Source: Fastidiosipila sp.
GTDB lineage: Bacteria; Bacillota; Clostridia; Saccharofermentanales; DTU023
NCBI GenBank assembly: GCA_012837885.1
Contig: DUQI01000019.1
Location: 1-42,076 of the forward strand
Direction of reading: 5' to 3'
DNA length: 42,076 nucleotides
Shown here: piece after piece, positions 8,070 to 16,615 of the stretch
Numbering within the stretch: position 1 is the stretch's first letter
Layout: the number at the start of each line of letters is the position of its first letter
Notes under the pieces: generated by a model
The model's input: only the letters and a program-made list of their open reading frames with translations
The model's database searches: none
What the model was told of the DNA's origin: nothing
Made by a program: the position numbers and the translations under genes

Positions 8070-8888
8070 TTGGAACGCTTTGACTGGCCGGTCGTCGTAC
8101 GAGGCGCCGGCGATATCGCCACGGGGGTTATTCAGAAGCTGGCGCACGCCGGCTTTAATGTCTATGCCCTGGAGGTTAAAGAGCCGTCGGCCATCAGGCG
8201 TAAAGTCGCATTATCCGAAGCTGTTTACGACGGCAAAACACAAGTCGAAGATTTGGTCGGTGTCCTGGTCGAAAATGAAGTGGAGGCGAATATCGCACTC
8301 GCTGTCGGACGCATTCCGATTCTCGTCGATCCCGATCTGTCGTCACTTTCCTGGATCAGGCCGCTCGCTGTCGTCGATGCCGTTATCGCCAAGAAGAACA
8401 CGGGTTTGAACAAGGAGTTGGCGCCTGTCACGATCGCACTCGGTCCCGGCTTTACGGCAGGCGAAGATTGCGATGTCGTCATTGAGACACAGCGTGGACA
8501 CGACCAGGGGATGCTGATCTTTTCCGGACAGACACAGAAGAATACGGGTGTACCGGGACCGATCGAAGGGTTTACGACGGAGCGCGTGATCCGCGCCCCG
8601 CATGCCGGTAACCTGACGGCGATTCGCCAGATCGGTGACATTGTCGAAGCCGGCGAGGATCTTCTAAAGATCGATGACACGATCGTCACGGCGCCGATCG
8701 GCGGCGTGGTGAGAGGGATGTTGAGAGACGGCTATGCGGTCGTCAAAGGAACGAAGCTATCGGATATCGATCCGAGACTCGACGAGCAAAAGAACTGCTA
8801 CACCATATCCGATAAAGCACGTGCGCTGGGCGGTGCCGTACTCGAGGCTGTGACGCTTTTGCTTCGTCAAAAACAGTTGTGGCCATGA
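8070..8888 (+). CDS. yqeB: YqeB-type selenium-dependent molybdenum hydroxylase system protein
   Basis: Member of the EF2563/YqeB family, which co-occurs with selenium-dependent molybdenum hydroxylases and is thought to help mature their labile selenium cofactor. The N-terminus 'VVVRGAGDIATGVIQKLAHA' is a Rossmann-like glycine-rich motif. 'GPGFTAGEDCDVVIETQRGH' and 'VRGMLRDGY' are typical of the family. The frame is open from an ATG at 8025, but AGGAGG lies at 8054-8059, so the TTG at 8070 (spacing 10) is preferred; TTG at 8064 is possible with a tight spacing. The stop overlaps the start of the next gene (ATGA). The biochemical role in the family is not firmly established. Confidence 0.8.
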   Translation: MERFDWPVVVRGAGDIATGVIQKLAHAGFNVYALEVKEPSAIRRKVALSEAVYDGKTQVEDLVGVLVENEVEANIALAVGRIPILVDPDLSSLSWIRPLAVVDAVIAKKNTGLNKELAPVTIALGPGFTAGEDCDVVIETQRGHDQGMLIFSGQTQKNTGVPGPIEGFTTERVIRAPHAGNLTAIRQIGDIVEAGEDLLKIDDTIVTAPIGGVVRGMLRDGYAVVKGTKLSDIDPRLDEQKNCYTISDKARALGGAVLEAVTLLLRQKQLWP

Positions 8889-9622
8889 CACACTATCGGA
8901 AAAAAGACGACGGCTGGAGCGAGACGTGCTCTCTGGCTGAAGCTTTCGGCCTGACGCCACGGATCAAGGTGATCTCATTTATCGGATCCGGCGGCAAATC
9001 GAGCCTGATCCGCCTTTTGGCCAGAGAACAGGTGGCTGCCGGTAAAGCGGTGGCGATCACGACGACGACGCATATTAGGCCGATCGATAACTGGATTGAA
9101 GATAAAAAACGAGCGCTCGAAGCGCTGACCGAAGGCTCTGTCGTGACGATCGCCGAACCGGCGGAACAGGGAAAAATAAAACGTCCGGACGAGAGCACTC
9201 TGGAGGCGATCTTTGAAAAGGCCGATCTCACCTTGATCGAAGCCGATGGTGCCAAGATGATGCCGCTAAAGTATCCGGCCGCTTATGAACCGGTCCTTCA
9301 TCCGAAGACAGACCTGATCATTCTCGTCGCCGGTATGTCGGCACTCGGTCGGCCGCTTCGCGAGGTGTGTCACCGGGTCGCTCTGAGCGGTCTATTGCCG
9401 GACTTGAAAGTCGAGGAAGCGCTTATCTTCAATCTCTTGCAAGACGGCTATTTCGAACCACTAAAAAGACAGAGCCGGATCTTCAATCTGGCGCTGAATC
9501 AGGTGGATGATGAAGAAAAACTGGCGGCAGCCGAAGCGCTTGCAACCAGTGTCATGGATCACTATAAAGCGGATGTTGGCGCGGTCTCCGCGCATCGTTT
9601 AGACGAAACGGAGCGCCTGTGA
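8885..9622 (+). CDS. yqeC: YqeC-type selenium hydroxylase accessory protein (putative GTP/ATP-binding)
   Basis: The 245-residue product has a P-loop, 'SFIGSGGKSSLIRLL' (about 31-45), followed by 'ITTTTHI' and 'LIEADGAKMMPLKYPA', the hallmark of YqeC proteins. These occur with YqeB and selenium-dependent molybdenum hydroxylases and are presumed to act in cofactor maturation. The ATG at 8885 overlaps the yqeB stop. A GTG two codons earlier (8879) is an alternative, and neither has a clear Shine-Dalgarno, as expected for a coupled gene. A 6-bp hairpin (GCCTGT 9615-9620 / ACAGGC 9625-9630) spans the stop codon. Confidence 0.85.
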   Translation: MTHYRKKDDGWSETCSLAEAFGLTPRIKVISFIGSGGKSSLIRLLAREQVAAGKAVAITTTTHIRPIDNWIEDKKRALEALTEGSVVTIAEPAEQGKIKRPDESTLEAIFEKADLTLIEADGAKMMPLKYPAAYEPVLHPKTDLIILVAGMSALGRPLREVCHRVALSGLLPDLKVEEALIFNLLQDGYFEPLKRQSRIFNLALNQVDDEEKLAAAEALATSVMDHYKADVGAVSAHRLDETERL

Positions 9623-9657
9623 TGACAGGCAGATGAACGATTGGAGGACGAGACAGT

Positions 9658-12225
9658 ATGTTTAAGTTAACTGTGAACGGATTGGAGCGCACGATCGAAA
9701 AAGATATGCGCCTTATCGACTATCTCAGAGATGAACTGCGGCTTACGAGTGTCAAGGACGGCTGCAGCTCCGGTGCCTGCGGCACGTGTACTGTTTTGGT
9801 CGACGGTAAAAAGGTGAAGACCTGCGTTCAGAAAGTCTCACGTTTTGACGGCAAATCGATCGTCACGGTCGAAGGGTTGTCACAGCGCGAGAAAGATGTC
9901 TATGTCAATGCCTTCTCCGACGCCGGAGCCGTCCAATGCGGATTTTGTATCCCCGGGATGGTGATTGCCGCCAAAGCCCTGATCGACGAAAACCCGGATC
10001 CGACGCCGGAAGATGTGAAAAAGGCGATCCACGGCAACATCTGCCGCTGTACTGGTTACGTCAAGATCGAGGACGCGATCATGCGGGCCGCGAAAATGCT
10101 CAGAGGTGATAAGCCGTTGTCGGAAAATGACGCGACCGGCGTGATCGGCAGTCACTTCTTCAGAATCGACGCGCCGCAAAAAGTACTCGGCACAGGACAG
10201 TATGTCGACGATATCGAACTGCCGAACATGATTTACGCCAAAGCGCTGCGCAGTAAATACCCGCGCGCCCGAGTTGACGCGATTCGGATCGACAAGGCGC
10301 TCGAACATCCTGACTGCGTGAAAATACTGAAAGCGGAGGATGTGCCGTTCAATAAAACAGGCCACATCATCCCGGACTGGGACGTGTTAATCGCGGTCGG
10401 TGATACGACCCGCTATATCGGGGATGCGATCGTCTTGGTTGCGTCTCGAAACAAATACACGCTCGACGAGATTCTCGATCTGGTCGAAGTCGATTACACC
10501 GAGTTGACACCTCTGACCTCACCGCGCGAAGCGCTGGCTGAGGACGCGCCGAAGATTCACGAAAACGGCAACCTTCTGACGCATGAGAAGATCAATCGCG
10601 GCGATGTCGAAAAGGCGATTAAAAACTCGGCGCACGTCGTGACGCGCACCTACCATACGCCGATGACCGACCACGCGTTCATGGAGCCGGAGTGTGCGAT
10701 CGCGATACCGGAAGGCGACAACCGGTTCTTACTCTATACGGCGTCGCAGAGCGTCTATGACGAGCAGCATGAAATCTCCCGGATGCTCCAGCTGCCGCCG
10801 GAGAATATCAGAAGCCGTGCGCAGCTGGTCGGAGGCGGTTTCGGCGGCAAGGAAGACATGAGCGTACAGCATCATGCGGCGCTGATGGCTTATCACACCG
10901 GCGTTCCGGTCAAAGTCAAGTTTTCGCGTCAGGAGAGCATCGATTATCATGTGAAGCGCCACGCAATGGAGATGGAAGTGACGACCGCCTGCGATGAAAA
11001 CGGGAAACTCACCGCGACGAAGGCGGTCATCTACTCGGACTGCGGAGCCTACGCCTCTCTCGGCGGCCCCGTGCTGCAACGGGCCTGTACGCATGCCGGT
11101 GGACCGTATCAGTTCGATCACTTCAAGGTCGACGGCTACTGTGTCTACACAAACAACGTCCCGGGCGGCGCATACCGCGGCTTCGGCGTGACGCAGAGCT
11201 GTTTCGCCCAGGAGCAAAACCTCAACCTGCTCGCGGAAAAAGTCGGGCTCGACCCGTGGGAGTTTCGTCATCTGAATGCCATCCGTCCCGGCCAATCGCT
11301 GCCGAACGGGCAGATCGCGGGACCCGAGACGGCATTCGTCGAGTGTCTCGAGGCTGTTAAGGACGCCTATTACAAGAATGCCAATACCGGCATCGCCGGT
11401 AGCATGAAAAACAGCGGCATCGGCGTCGGGCTGACCGACATCGGCCGTGCCAACCTCGTGATCATGGACGGTATCGTCCACCTTCGAACATCGGCGGCAG
11501 ACATCGGACAGGGCATCTTCACGATCGCCACTCAGATCGTCTGTGAGACGGCCGGCATACCGGCCGAAGCGATCGTGTGCGAAGCGCCGGATACACTTTT
11601 GACACCCGATTCGGGGACGACGACCGCTTCCCGTCAGACCTTGTTTTGCGGCGAGGCGGCACGTGTCGCGGCGACTCAGCTGCGCGCCGAACTCGACGCC
11701 GGTAAGACGCTCGCCGATCTGGACGGTCAGACCTTCATCGGAGAATATAGCGGTGTAACCGATAAACTCGGCTCCGACAAGCCCCATCCGGTCAGCCATA
11801 TCGCATACTCTTACGGTGTGCAGGTCGTGACCATGGATGATGATAAAAAAGTGTCGGCCGTCAGTGCCGCGTACGACGTCGGCAAGGTGATCAACCCGGC
11901 GCTCTGTGAAGGTCAGGTCGAAGGCGGCGTGGCCATGGGACTCGGCTTCGCATTGACCGAGAACCTGATCATGGAGGACGGATACGTCAAGAGTAAATAC
12001 GCGACACTCGGTCTGTTCAGATCGACGCAGATGCCGCCGATCGACGTCCACCTCGTGGAAAGAGCCGACTACGACCAGCTGGCCTTCGGCGCCAAGGGCA
12101 TCGGCGAAATCGCATCGATCCCGACGGCACCGGCGGTGGCCGGCGCGCTTTACAAAATGGACGGCAAGGAGCGGCTCACCTTACCGCTTGAGGACACGTT
12201 CTACGACAGAAAGGCAAAGAAATGA
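9658..12225 (+). CDS. xdh: Selenium-dependent xanthine dehydrogenase, fused 2Fe-2S and Mo-binding protein
   Basis: An 855-residue molybdenum hydroxylase in which the iron-sulfur and molybdenum domains are one chain and no FAD domain is present. C36, C41, C44 and C56 bind the first [2Fe-2S] cluster; C94, C97, C129 and C131 bind the second. The Mo domain begins near residue 165 ('KVLGTGQYVDDIELP') and includes 'LVGGGFGGKEDM', 'GGAYRGFGVTQ', 'ADIGQGIFT' and the catalytic glutamate in 'GAKGIGEIASIPTAP'. This fusion, together with yqeB/yqeC upstream and mocA downstream, is the signature of selenium-dependent xanthine dehydrogenase. Selenium there is a labile ligand, not selenocysteine, and no in-frame TGA occurs. 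GGAGG precedes the ATG. The electron acceptor partner is not encoded next to it; the xdhB product could serve, but that is a guess. Confidence 0.9.
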   Translation: MFKLTVNGLERTIEKDMRLIDYLRDELRLTSVKDGCSSGACGTCTVLVDGKKVKTCVQKVSRFDGKSIVTVEGLSQREKDVYVNAFSDAGAVQCGFCIPGMVIAAKALIDENPDPTPEDVKKAIHGNICRCTGYVKIEDAIMRAAKMLRGDKPLSENDATGVIGSHFFRIDAPQKVLGTGQYVDDIELPNMIYAKALRSKYPRARVDAIRIDKALEHPDCVKILKAEDVPFNKTGHIIPDWDVLIAVGDTTRYIGDAIVLVASRNKYTLDEILDLVEVDYTELTPLTSPREALAEDAPKIHENGNLLTHEKINRGDVEKAIKNSAHVVTRTYHTPMTDHAFMEPECAIAIPEGDNRFLLYTASQSVYDEQHEISRMLQLPPENIRSRAQLVGGGFGGKEDMSVQHHAALMAYHTGVPVKVKFSRQESIDYHVKRHAMEMEVTTACDENGKLTATKAVIYSDCGAYASLGGPVLQRACTHAGGPYQFDHFKVDGYCVYTNNVPGGAYRGFGVTQSCFAQEQNLNLLAEKVGLDPWEFRHLNAIRPGQSLPNGQIAGPETAFVECLEAVKDAYYKNANTGIAGSMKNSGIGVGLTDIGRANLVIMDGIVHLRTSAADIGQGIFTIATQIVCETAGIPAEAIVCEAPDTLLTPDSGTTTASRQTLFCGEAARVAATQLRAELDAGKTLADLDGQTFIGEYSGVTDKLGSDKPHPVSHIAYSYGVQVVTMDDDKKVSAVSAAYDVGKVINPALCEGQVEGGVAMGLGFALTENLIMEDGYVKSKYATLGLFRSTQMPPIDVHLVERADYDQLAFGAKGIGEIASIPTAPAVAGALYKMDGKERLTLPLEDTFYDRKAKK

Positions 12226-12812
12226 GACATTTACTATTAATCCTGATGGCCGCCGGCGATGCCAAACGCTACGGCGAGAATAAATTGATGGTCGAGATCG
12301 ACGGTAAACCGATGTTCCGCCATGTGCTCGATCATTTGGTGCGCTACAAAGACGAGAACGAGGAAGATACGGAACTCGTGGTCGTCTCGCAGTTTGACGA
12401 GATATTAAATCTGGCCAAAGACATGCGTTTTACGGCGATAAAAAACGATCGACCGCAAGACGGCATCTCGAAAACGATTATCCTGTCGCTCGAAGGCAGA
12501 GAGCAAGATCGGGAGGAAGCCGGTGTCTTCTTCACGGCAGACCAGCCGTATCTGACGTATGAGACGATCAGAGCATTCCTCGATCGGGCAAAGGTTGAAG
12601 AAAAAGGCATTCTCTCGGCGAGAAGTCCGAAAGGAATGGGAAACCCCGTCTCTTTCGATAAAAAGTACTACGCAGAGCTGAGACAGCTGACGAAAGATCA
12701 AGGGGGCCGACTCGTCGCCCTGGAGCATGAAGACGATACGGCCTGGTTCGAAGCGAGCGACCGCGAAATGAGCGATATCGATCGACCCGGCGAGGTCGTG
12801 CCGAAGGCATAA
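12222..12812 (+). CDS. mocA: MocA-type molybdenum cofactor nucleotidyltransferase
   Basis: A 196-residue NTP-transferase-like protein related to MocA, which converts molybdopterin cofactor to its cytosine dinucleotide form, and to MobA. The signature loop is 'LMAAGDAKRYGENKLMVEI' at the N-terminus, a variant of LAAGxSxRxGxxK. 'FFTADQPYLTYETI' gives the metal-binding DQP motif, and 'GNPVSFDKKY' is typical of the family. It overlaps the xdh stop by four bases (ATGA), so it is translationally coupled, consistent with cofactor supply to the dehydrogenase. It ends head to head with the reverse-strand esterase, with no base between the two stop codons. Confidence 0.85.
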   Translation: MRHLLLILMAAGDAKRYGENKLMVEIDGKPMFRHVLDHLVRYKDENEEDTELVVVSQFDEILNLAKDMRFTAIKNDRPQDGISKTIILSLEGREQDREEAGVFFTADQPYLTYETIRAFLDRAKVEEKGILSARSPKGMGNPVSFDKKYYAELRQLTKDQGGRLVALEHEDDTAWFEASDREMSDIDRPGEVVPKA

Positions 12813-13643
12813 TCAGGGCAGATGTTTGAGGAGGAAATCGACCGTACGTCGGCTGATTTCCTCTGCTTCTTCCGGCTTGACGGGAAGCAGGCTGTGTCCG
12901 GCTTTCGGCAAGAGGTATAGCTCGGACGAGACACCTTTTGCGAGTAGGGTCTCGTGCAGTCTTTTTGATTCCGAGACATCGACGATGTTGTCTTTCACAC
13001 CGTGCATAGTCAATGTCGGCGGAGACAGCGACGACACGAGATGGATGGGACTGACGGCGCGCGTCAGCATCTCGGGATTCTCTTCGCCGCAAAAGGTGTT
13101 GAGATGCTCACGAAAATACTGTGAAAACTCATCGTCCAACAGATGAACATCTAATGAGCGAACGAGATCCGTCGCCGCATTGATGTTCACGACAGCAAAG
13201 ATCTTCAAGTCTTCGTCACCTTTGACATCGGGTGGGCTCTGATCCGTTTTGAGATAGGCGGCCGCCAGAGCGAGACTGGCACCGGCCGATGATCCCCAGG
13301 TCGCGATGCGCGTCGGATCGAGATCGTAGTCGGACGCGTTGGCTTTGAGAAAGCGGATCGCGTCTTTTGCATCGGTGATGTTCACCGGAAATAAGTTATC
13401 ACCGTCCAAAAAACGATATTGCACGGAGGCGACGGCAAAACCGGCGTCTCTCAACATCATCATGGTGTGCTCGGTGGTGCCGAGCCGGATGTGCTTCTTG
13501 TCACCTCCGACAAAACCGCCGCCGTGGTAGAAGACGACTACAGGAAAAGGATGAAAAGCCGGATTTGTCGGCAGGTAAAGATCGAGGGACAGTGGTGTCC
13601 CCGGATTTTTGTATTCGATGTCCAGGATCGTCTGACCAAGCAT
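12813..13643 (-). CDS. Alpha/beta hydrolase, acetylesterase/BD-FAE-like
   Basis: A 276-residue cytoplasmic esterase-like enzyme of the alpha/beta hydrolase fold, resembling carboxylesterases that act on small acyl or feruloyl esters. The oxyanion motif HGGG is at 40-43. The nucleophile is S119 in 'GSSAG', and the likely acid and base are D218 ('HGVKDNIVD') and H250 ('KAGHS'). No signal peptide is visible. The start ATG is at 13641-13643; no good Shine-Dalgarno is seen before it. It is transcribed against both neighbours, and no terminator was found between it and mocA. The substrate is unknown. Confidence 0.85.
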   Translation of the reverse strand: MLGQTILDIEYKNPGTPLSLDLYLPTNPAFHPFPVVVFYHGGGFVGGDKKHIRLGTTEHTMMMLRDAGFAVASVQYRFLDGDNLFPVNITDAKDAIRFLKANASDYDLDPTRIATWGSSAGASLALAAAYLKTDQSPPDVKGDEDLKIFAVVNINAATDLVRSLDVHLLDDEFSQYFREHLNTFCGEENPEMLTRAVSPIHLVSSLSPPTLTMHGVKDNIVDVSESKRLHETLLAKGVSSELYLLPKAGHSLLPVKPEEAEEISRRTVDFLLKHLP

Positions 13644-13741
13644 GAACTTATTCTACACGTAAGGAAAAAAGTGACGCGCACAATCTCTATGGCGTAATAT
13701 TTCTTTAGGAAAGCGAGAGGTTAGAGAAGCGAGATGAAACG

Positions 13742-14959
13742 ATGAAAAAGAGAGCATGGTTAGCTTTACTTATCAGTGTTTTGTTCCTGACGAGTGTAGT
13801 GCAGGCAGTGGGAATGGTTGCTGACGAGACGAATCCGCTAGTCGTGGCAAAAGAGATCACGGCGTTTCTGATCGACGGTGATGAAGACGCTGCCCTGGCC
13901 TTGATGGATGACCAGATGAAAACGGCGCTTCAAGGAAAAATCGCGTCGCTCTGGCCTCAGGTCACATCAGTGGCCGGCGACTTCGAGGGGTTCGGCGAGT
14001 ATCGGCTGTCGACCGTCGACACTTATCAGGTCGTTGAGCTGACGCTTCGCTTTTCACGCCTGAACATGATTCAGACGACGTCGTTCAATGAGGCCGGACA
14101 GGTTGCCGGTTTGTTCATTAAGCCGGGACAGATCGCAGTCGAGTCGCTGCCGTTGCCGGATGGCGTGACGGAAAAGGAAGTAATCGTCAATGCCGCAGAA
14201 GGATATCCGCTTCAGGGGCGGCTGACTCTACCTGATGATCCTTGGGCAGGCATCCTTCTGGTACACGGTTCGGGCCCGCTCGATATGGATAGCACGGTCG
14301 GTGCGAACAAACCGTTTCGCGATCTGGCATACGGTTTGGCAACCCATGGAATCGCCGTGCTTCGTTACGAAAAACGGACGCATGTTTATGCCCGTCAGAT
14401 GATGGAAGAGCCACACTTTCAGTCATTGACGGTGGACGATGAGACGGTCAATGACGCCCGGGCTGCGCTTTTACTTTTGCAGGAGACACCGGAGTTGGAG
14501 GGTAGACCGATATTTTTGCTCGGTCACAGCATGGGCGGCATGATCGCTTCCTATATCGGATTGGAAGGTGTGAAGCCTGATGGATACGTGATCTTGGCAG
14601 GAAGTCCACGCAAACTGTGGGAGATCAGTGCGGATCAGAATCTGGCCTTTGCCGAGCAGCTCGAAGCAGACGGAGATCTGAAGGAAGCCGAACGAATCAG
14701 AGGTTTTGTTCAGGCGGAGACGACACGAGCTGACAATCTTCTAAATTTGAGTGATGAAGAAGCGCTCGCTACCGGTAGTGCCATCTTTGGAGTTGGTGAC
14801 AATGCCTGGTATCTGAGACATCAGGCATCGATCGACGCAGCTGCGCTACATCTTAACGATCAATTACCGATCCTGATTGTGGGATACATGCGTGGCGAGC
14901 ATGGCAATGGGCGAACTGTCGCCTTGGCTATTGGCGTGTGGCTGGTAGCTGGATTATGA
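13742..14959 (+). pseudogene. Secreted alpha/beta hydrolase with DUF3887-like N-domain, C-terminus apparently replaced
   Basis: A 405-codon frame begins with a signal peptide ('MKKRAWLALLISVLFL...'). A DUF3887-like domain (about 30-130) precedes an alpha/beta hydrolase core with 'LLVHGSGPLD' (oxyanion region) and the nucleophile S263 in 'GHSMGG'. Homology is readable to 'LPILIV' at about residue 380, the strand after which family members have 'GxxDxQV' (catalytic acid) and later an 'NHLF'-type histidine. Here it changes to unrelated 'GYMRGEHGNGRT' and stops after 25 residues, so acid and base appear lost. None of the other frames downstream restores them, so a deletion or rearrangement is more likely than a single frameshift. 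It could still be expressed as an inactive protein. Confidence 0.6.
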
Positions 14960-15146
14960 CTCGCGCCATCCCCGACAAATTGCTGGCTAAAGCAGGCTAT
15001 CTGACGTTCAGTGGTTGCTATGCGAATGCAGGGTAAAGTTTGGAACCGCTGTATACCGAACGGTACGTACAGTGGTGTGGGAGGACGGCTGGCCGATTAA
15101 CGGACAGCCTCCTACCCGATTGCCATTTTTTCCCAGGCAATTATTC
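14960..15146. other. Gene-free stretch after the truncated hydrolase
   Basis: No supported gene. A short open frame (14957-15037) and open but unrecognisable reading on the reverse strand may be debris of whatever replaced the hydrolase C-terminus. A hairpin pairs GAGGAcGGCTG (15081-15091) with CAGCCTCCT (15105-15113); a T6 run follows only at 15126-15131, so it would be a poor terminator. Confidence 0.4.
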
Positions 15147-15210
15147 AAGGTGGCAGATTAGGGTGGATTTAGGTGAAATGTTGCACTAATGGGGTAGAAT
15201 ATGGTAATCT
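15147..15210 (+). promoter_or_regulatory. Candidate MraZ-box repeats and promoter of the dcw cluster
   Basis: GGTGG-type repeats occur at 15149-15153 and 15162-15166, with a weaker GGTGA at 15172-15176 and GGGGTA at 15191. MraZ proteins bind spaced GTGG-like direct repeats in front of their own gene, so autoregulation is plausible. A possible promoter is TTGCAC (15181-15186) with TAATCT (15205-15210), spacing 18. TAGAAT at 15195 is another -10 candidate. Confidence 0.4.
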
Positions 15211-15240
15211 ACCTGTAATCTATTCTGAAAGGGGAGACAC

Positions 15241-15672
15241 ATGGCGCGTTTACGAAGCACCGTCGATGCCAAGGGCAGATTCGTCATACCGGCTAAACTG
15301 CGGCAACGCTACGACGGTCCGCTTTGGATAACGGTAAGTCTTGAAGACGGTTATCTCAGTTGTTATGAAGAAGATCACTTCAACAACGTACGTGATGATC
15401 TGTTTGCGCATTCCGGTACGGACACCGATTTACGGCGCTTTCGTTACCGGTTTGTCGGTGAGGCCATCGAAGTCACCCCGGACGGACAAGGCAGAGTATC
15501 GATCAGTAATGAACTGTGGTCTCTGATCGGTGTGACACCGGGAGATGAAATATACGTCACCGACATGTATCGTACACTCGAGATCTGTCAGGCTAAGCGC
15601 TTTGATGAAGAGTTGAGCGAGACGATGCGTGTCAGTAACCTCGATATCTCCAAGTATGACATCGACCTTTGA
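15241..15672 (+). CDS. mraZ: Transcriptional regulator / division protein MraZ
   Basis: A 143-residue DNA-binding protein with two SpoVT/AbrB-like repeats, the first gene of dcw clusters and a known autoregulator of them. The repeats are visible as 'STVDAKGRFVIPAKLRQ' (about 6-22) and 'EVTPDGQGRVSISNELW' (about 78-94), each with the conserved D-x-x-GR core. ATG is preceded by AAAGGGGAG. The stop lies 17 bases inside rsmH, so the two genes overlap. Confidence 0.95.
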   Translation: MARLRSTVDAKGRFVIPAKLRQRYDGPLWITVSLEDGYLSCYEEDHFNNVRDDLFAHSGTDTDLRRFRYRFVGEAIEVTPDGQGRVSISNELWSLIGVTPGDEIYVTDMYRTLEICQAKRFDEELSETMRVSNLDISKYDIDL

Positions 15673-16615
15673 TCCATATCATGTGCCGGTCCTTCTGTCG
15701 GAAGTGATACGGCACCTGAACATTCGCCGAGACGGTGTGTACGCCGACTTCACAGCAGGCGGCGGTTCACACAGCAAAGCGATACTCGAACAGTTGGCAA
15801 GAGGCGGACACCTGTTTGCCAGCGATCGGGATGAAGAAGCCGTCGCCGAGACGGTAGCGAACCTTGAAACGGTACATACGGAAGCGACATGGACAGTCGA
15901 TCAGCGCACGTTCAGTGAGACGGTCAAAGCGCTGAGAGCATCCGGGATTGTCCTGGACGGACTGCTCGCAGACCTCGGCGTTTCGTCGCATCAGCTCGAC
16001 GCAGCCGAACGTGGCTACTCCTATCATCAGGACGGCCCGCTCGATATGCGGATGGATCAACGTCAGACGTTGACGGCCGCCGATCTGGTGAACGAATGGA
16101 GCGTCGAAAGGTTGAGCGACATCTTTAGTCAATACGGTGAGGAGCGACATGCAAGAAGACTCGCCGGAGCGATTGTAAACCGCCGGCAGAATAAGCCGTT
16201 TAGCGACACGCTCGATCTGGCCAAGACGATTGCAGATGCGATGCCCAAAGCATCGAGAAGAGAGAAGCAGCATCCGGCAAGACGCGTTTTCCAAGCGCTG
16301 CGCATCGCCGTCAATGATGAACTCGGCGAATTGGAGCGGCTCCTGGAAGCGATCCCCGCACTGATGGCAGACGGCGGAAGGGTGTCGATCATCACGTTTC
16401 ACTCACTCGAGGATCGTTTGGTCAAACAGGCGATGAGCGACTGGGTCAATCCTTGTCACTGCCCGCGAGCACTTCCTTGTACCTGCGGTAAAAAGCCGCT
16501 GGCCCGTTTTATTGATAAAGGCGGTATCACCGCCACAGAAAAAGAGTTAGAAGAAAACCGCCGCGCAAAGAGCGCACGCCTGCGAACGGTTGAGATCAAA
16601 AAAGGAGTGGACTGA
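15656..16615 (+). CDS. rsmH: 16S rRNA (cytosine1402-N4)-methyltransferase
   Basis: Methylates N4 of C1402 in 16S rRNA using S-adenosylmethionine. The 319 residues match the family. Near the N-terminus 'YHVPVLLSEVIRHL' is the RsmH opening. 'YADFTAGGGSHSKAIL' is the SAM-binding loop, 'GLLADLGVSSHQLD' and 'GPLDMRMD' are strongly conserved, and 'FHSLEDRLVKQ' with the C-terminal 'CHCPRALPCTCG' completes the family pattern. The frame is open from a GTG at 15629, but ATG 15656 places the start at the family's usual position, overlapping mraZ by 17 bases. Confidence 0.95.
   Translation: MTSTFDPYHVPVLLSEVIRHLNIRRDGVYADFTAGGGSHSKAILEQLARGGHLFASDRDEEAVAETVANLETVHTEATWTVDQRTFSETVKALRASGIVLDGLLADLGVSSHQLDAAERGYSYHQDGPLDMRMDQRQTLTAADLVNEWSVERLSDIFSQYGEERHARRLAGAIVNRRQNKPFSDTLDLAKTIADAMPKASRREKQHPARRVFQALRIAVNDELGELERLLEAIPALMADGGRVSIITFHSLEDRLVKQAMSDWVNPCHCPRALPCTCGKKPLARFIDKGGITATEKELEENRRAKSARLRTVEIKKGVD

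Noticed and set aside
10729-12051. A 440-codon reverse-strand open frame opposite the selenium-dependent xanthine dehydrogenase
   Set aside because: It lies wholly antisense to a gene with clear catalytic motifs, has no recognisable domain, and long antisense frames recur opposite other genes here (915-1610, 6536-7381, 35657-36394), which points to codon bias.
9658-12225. Selenocysteine-containing protein
   Set aside because: The reading frame has no internal TGA. Selenium in this enzyme family is a labile cofactor ligand, not selenocysteine.
14957-15037. Short open frame after the truncated hydrolase
   Set aside because: 26 codons, no ribosome-binding site, no similarity seen; it also fails to restore the hydrolase motifs.
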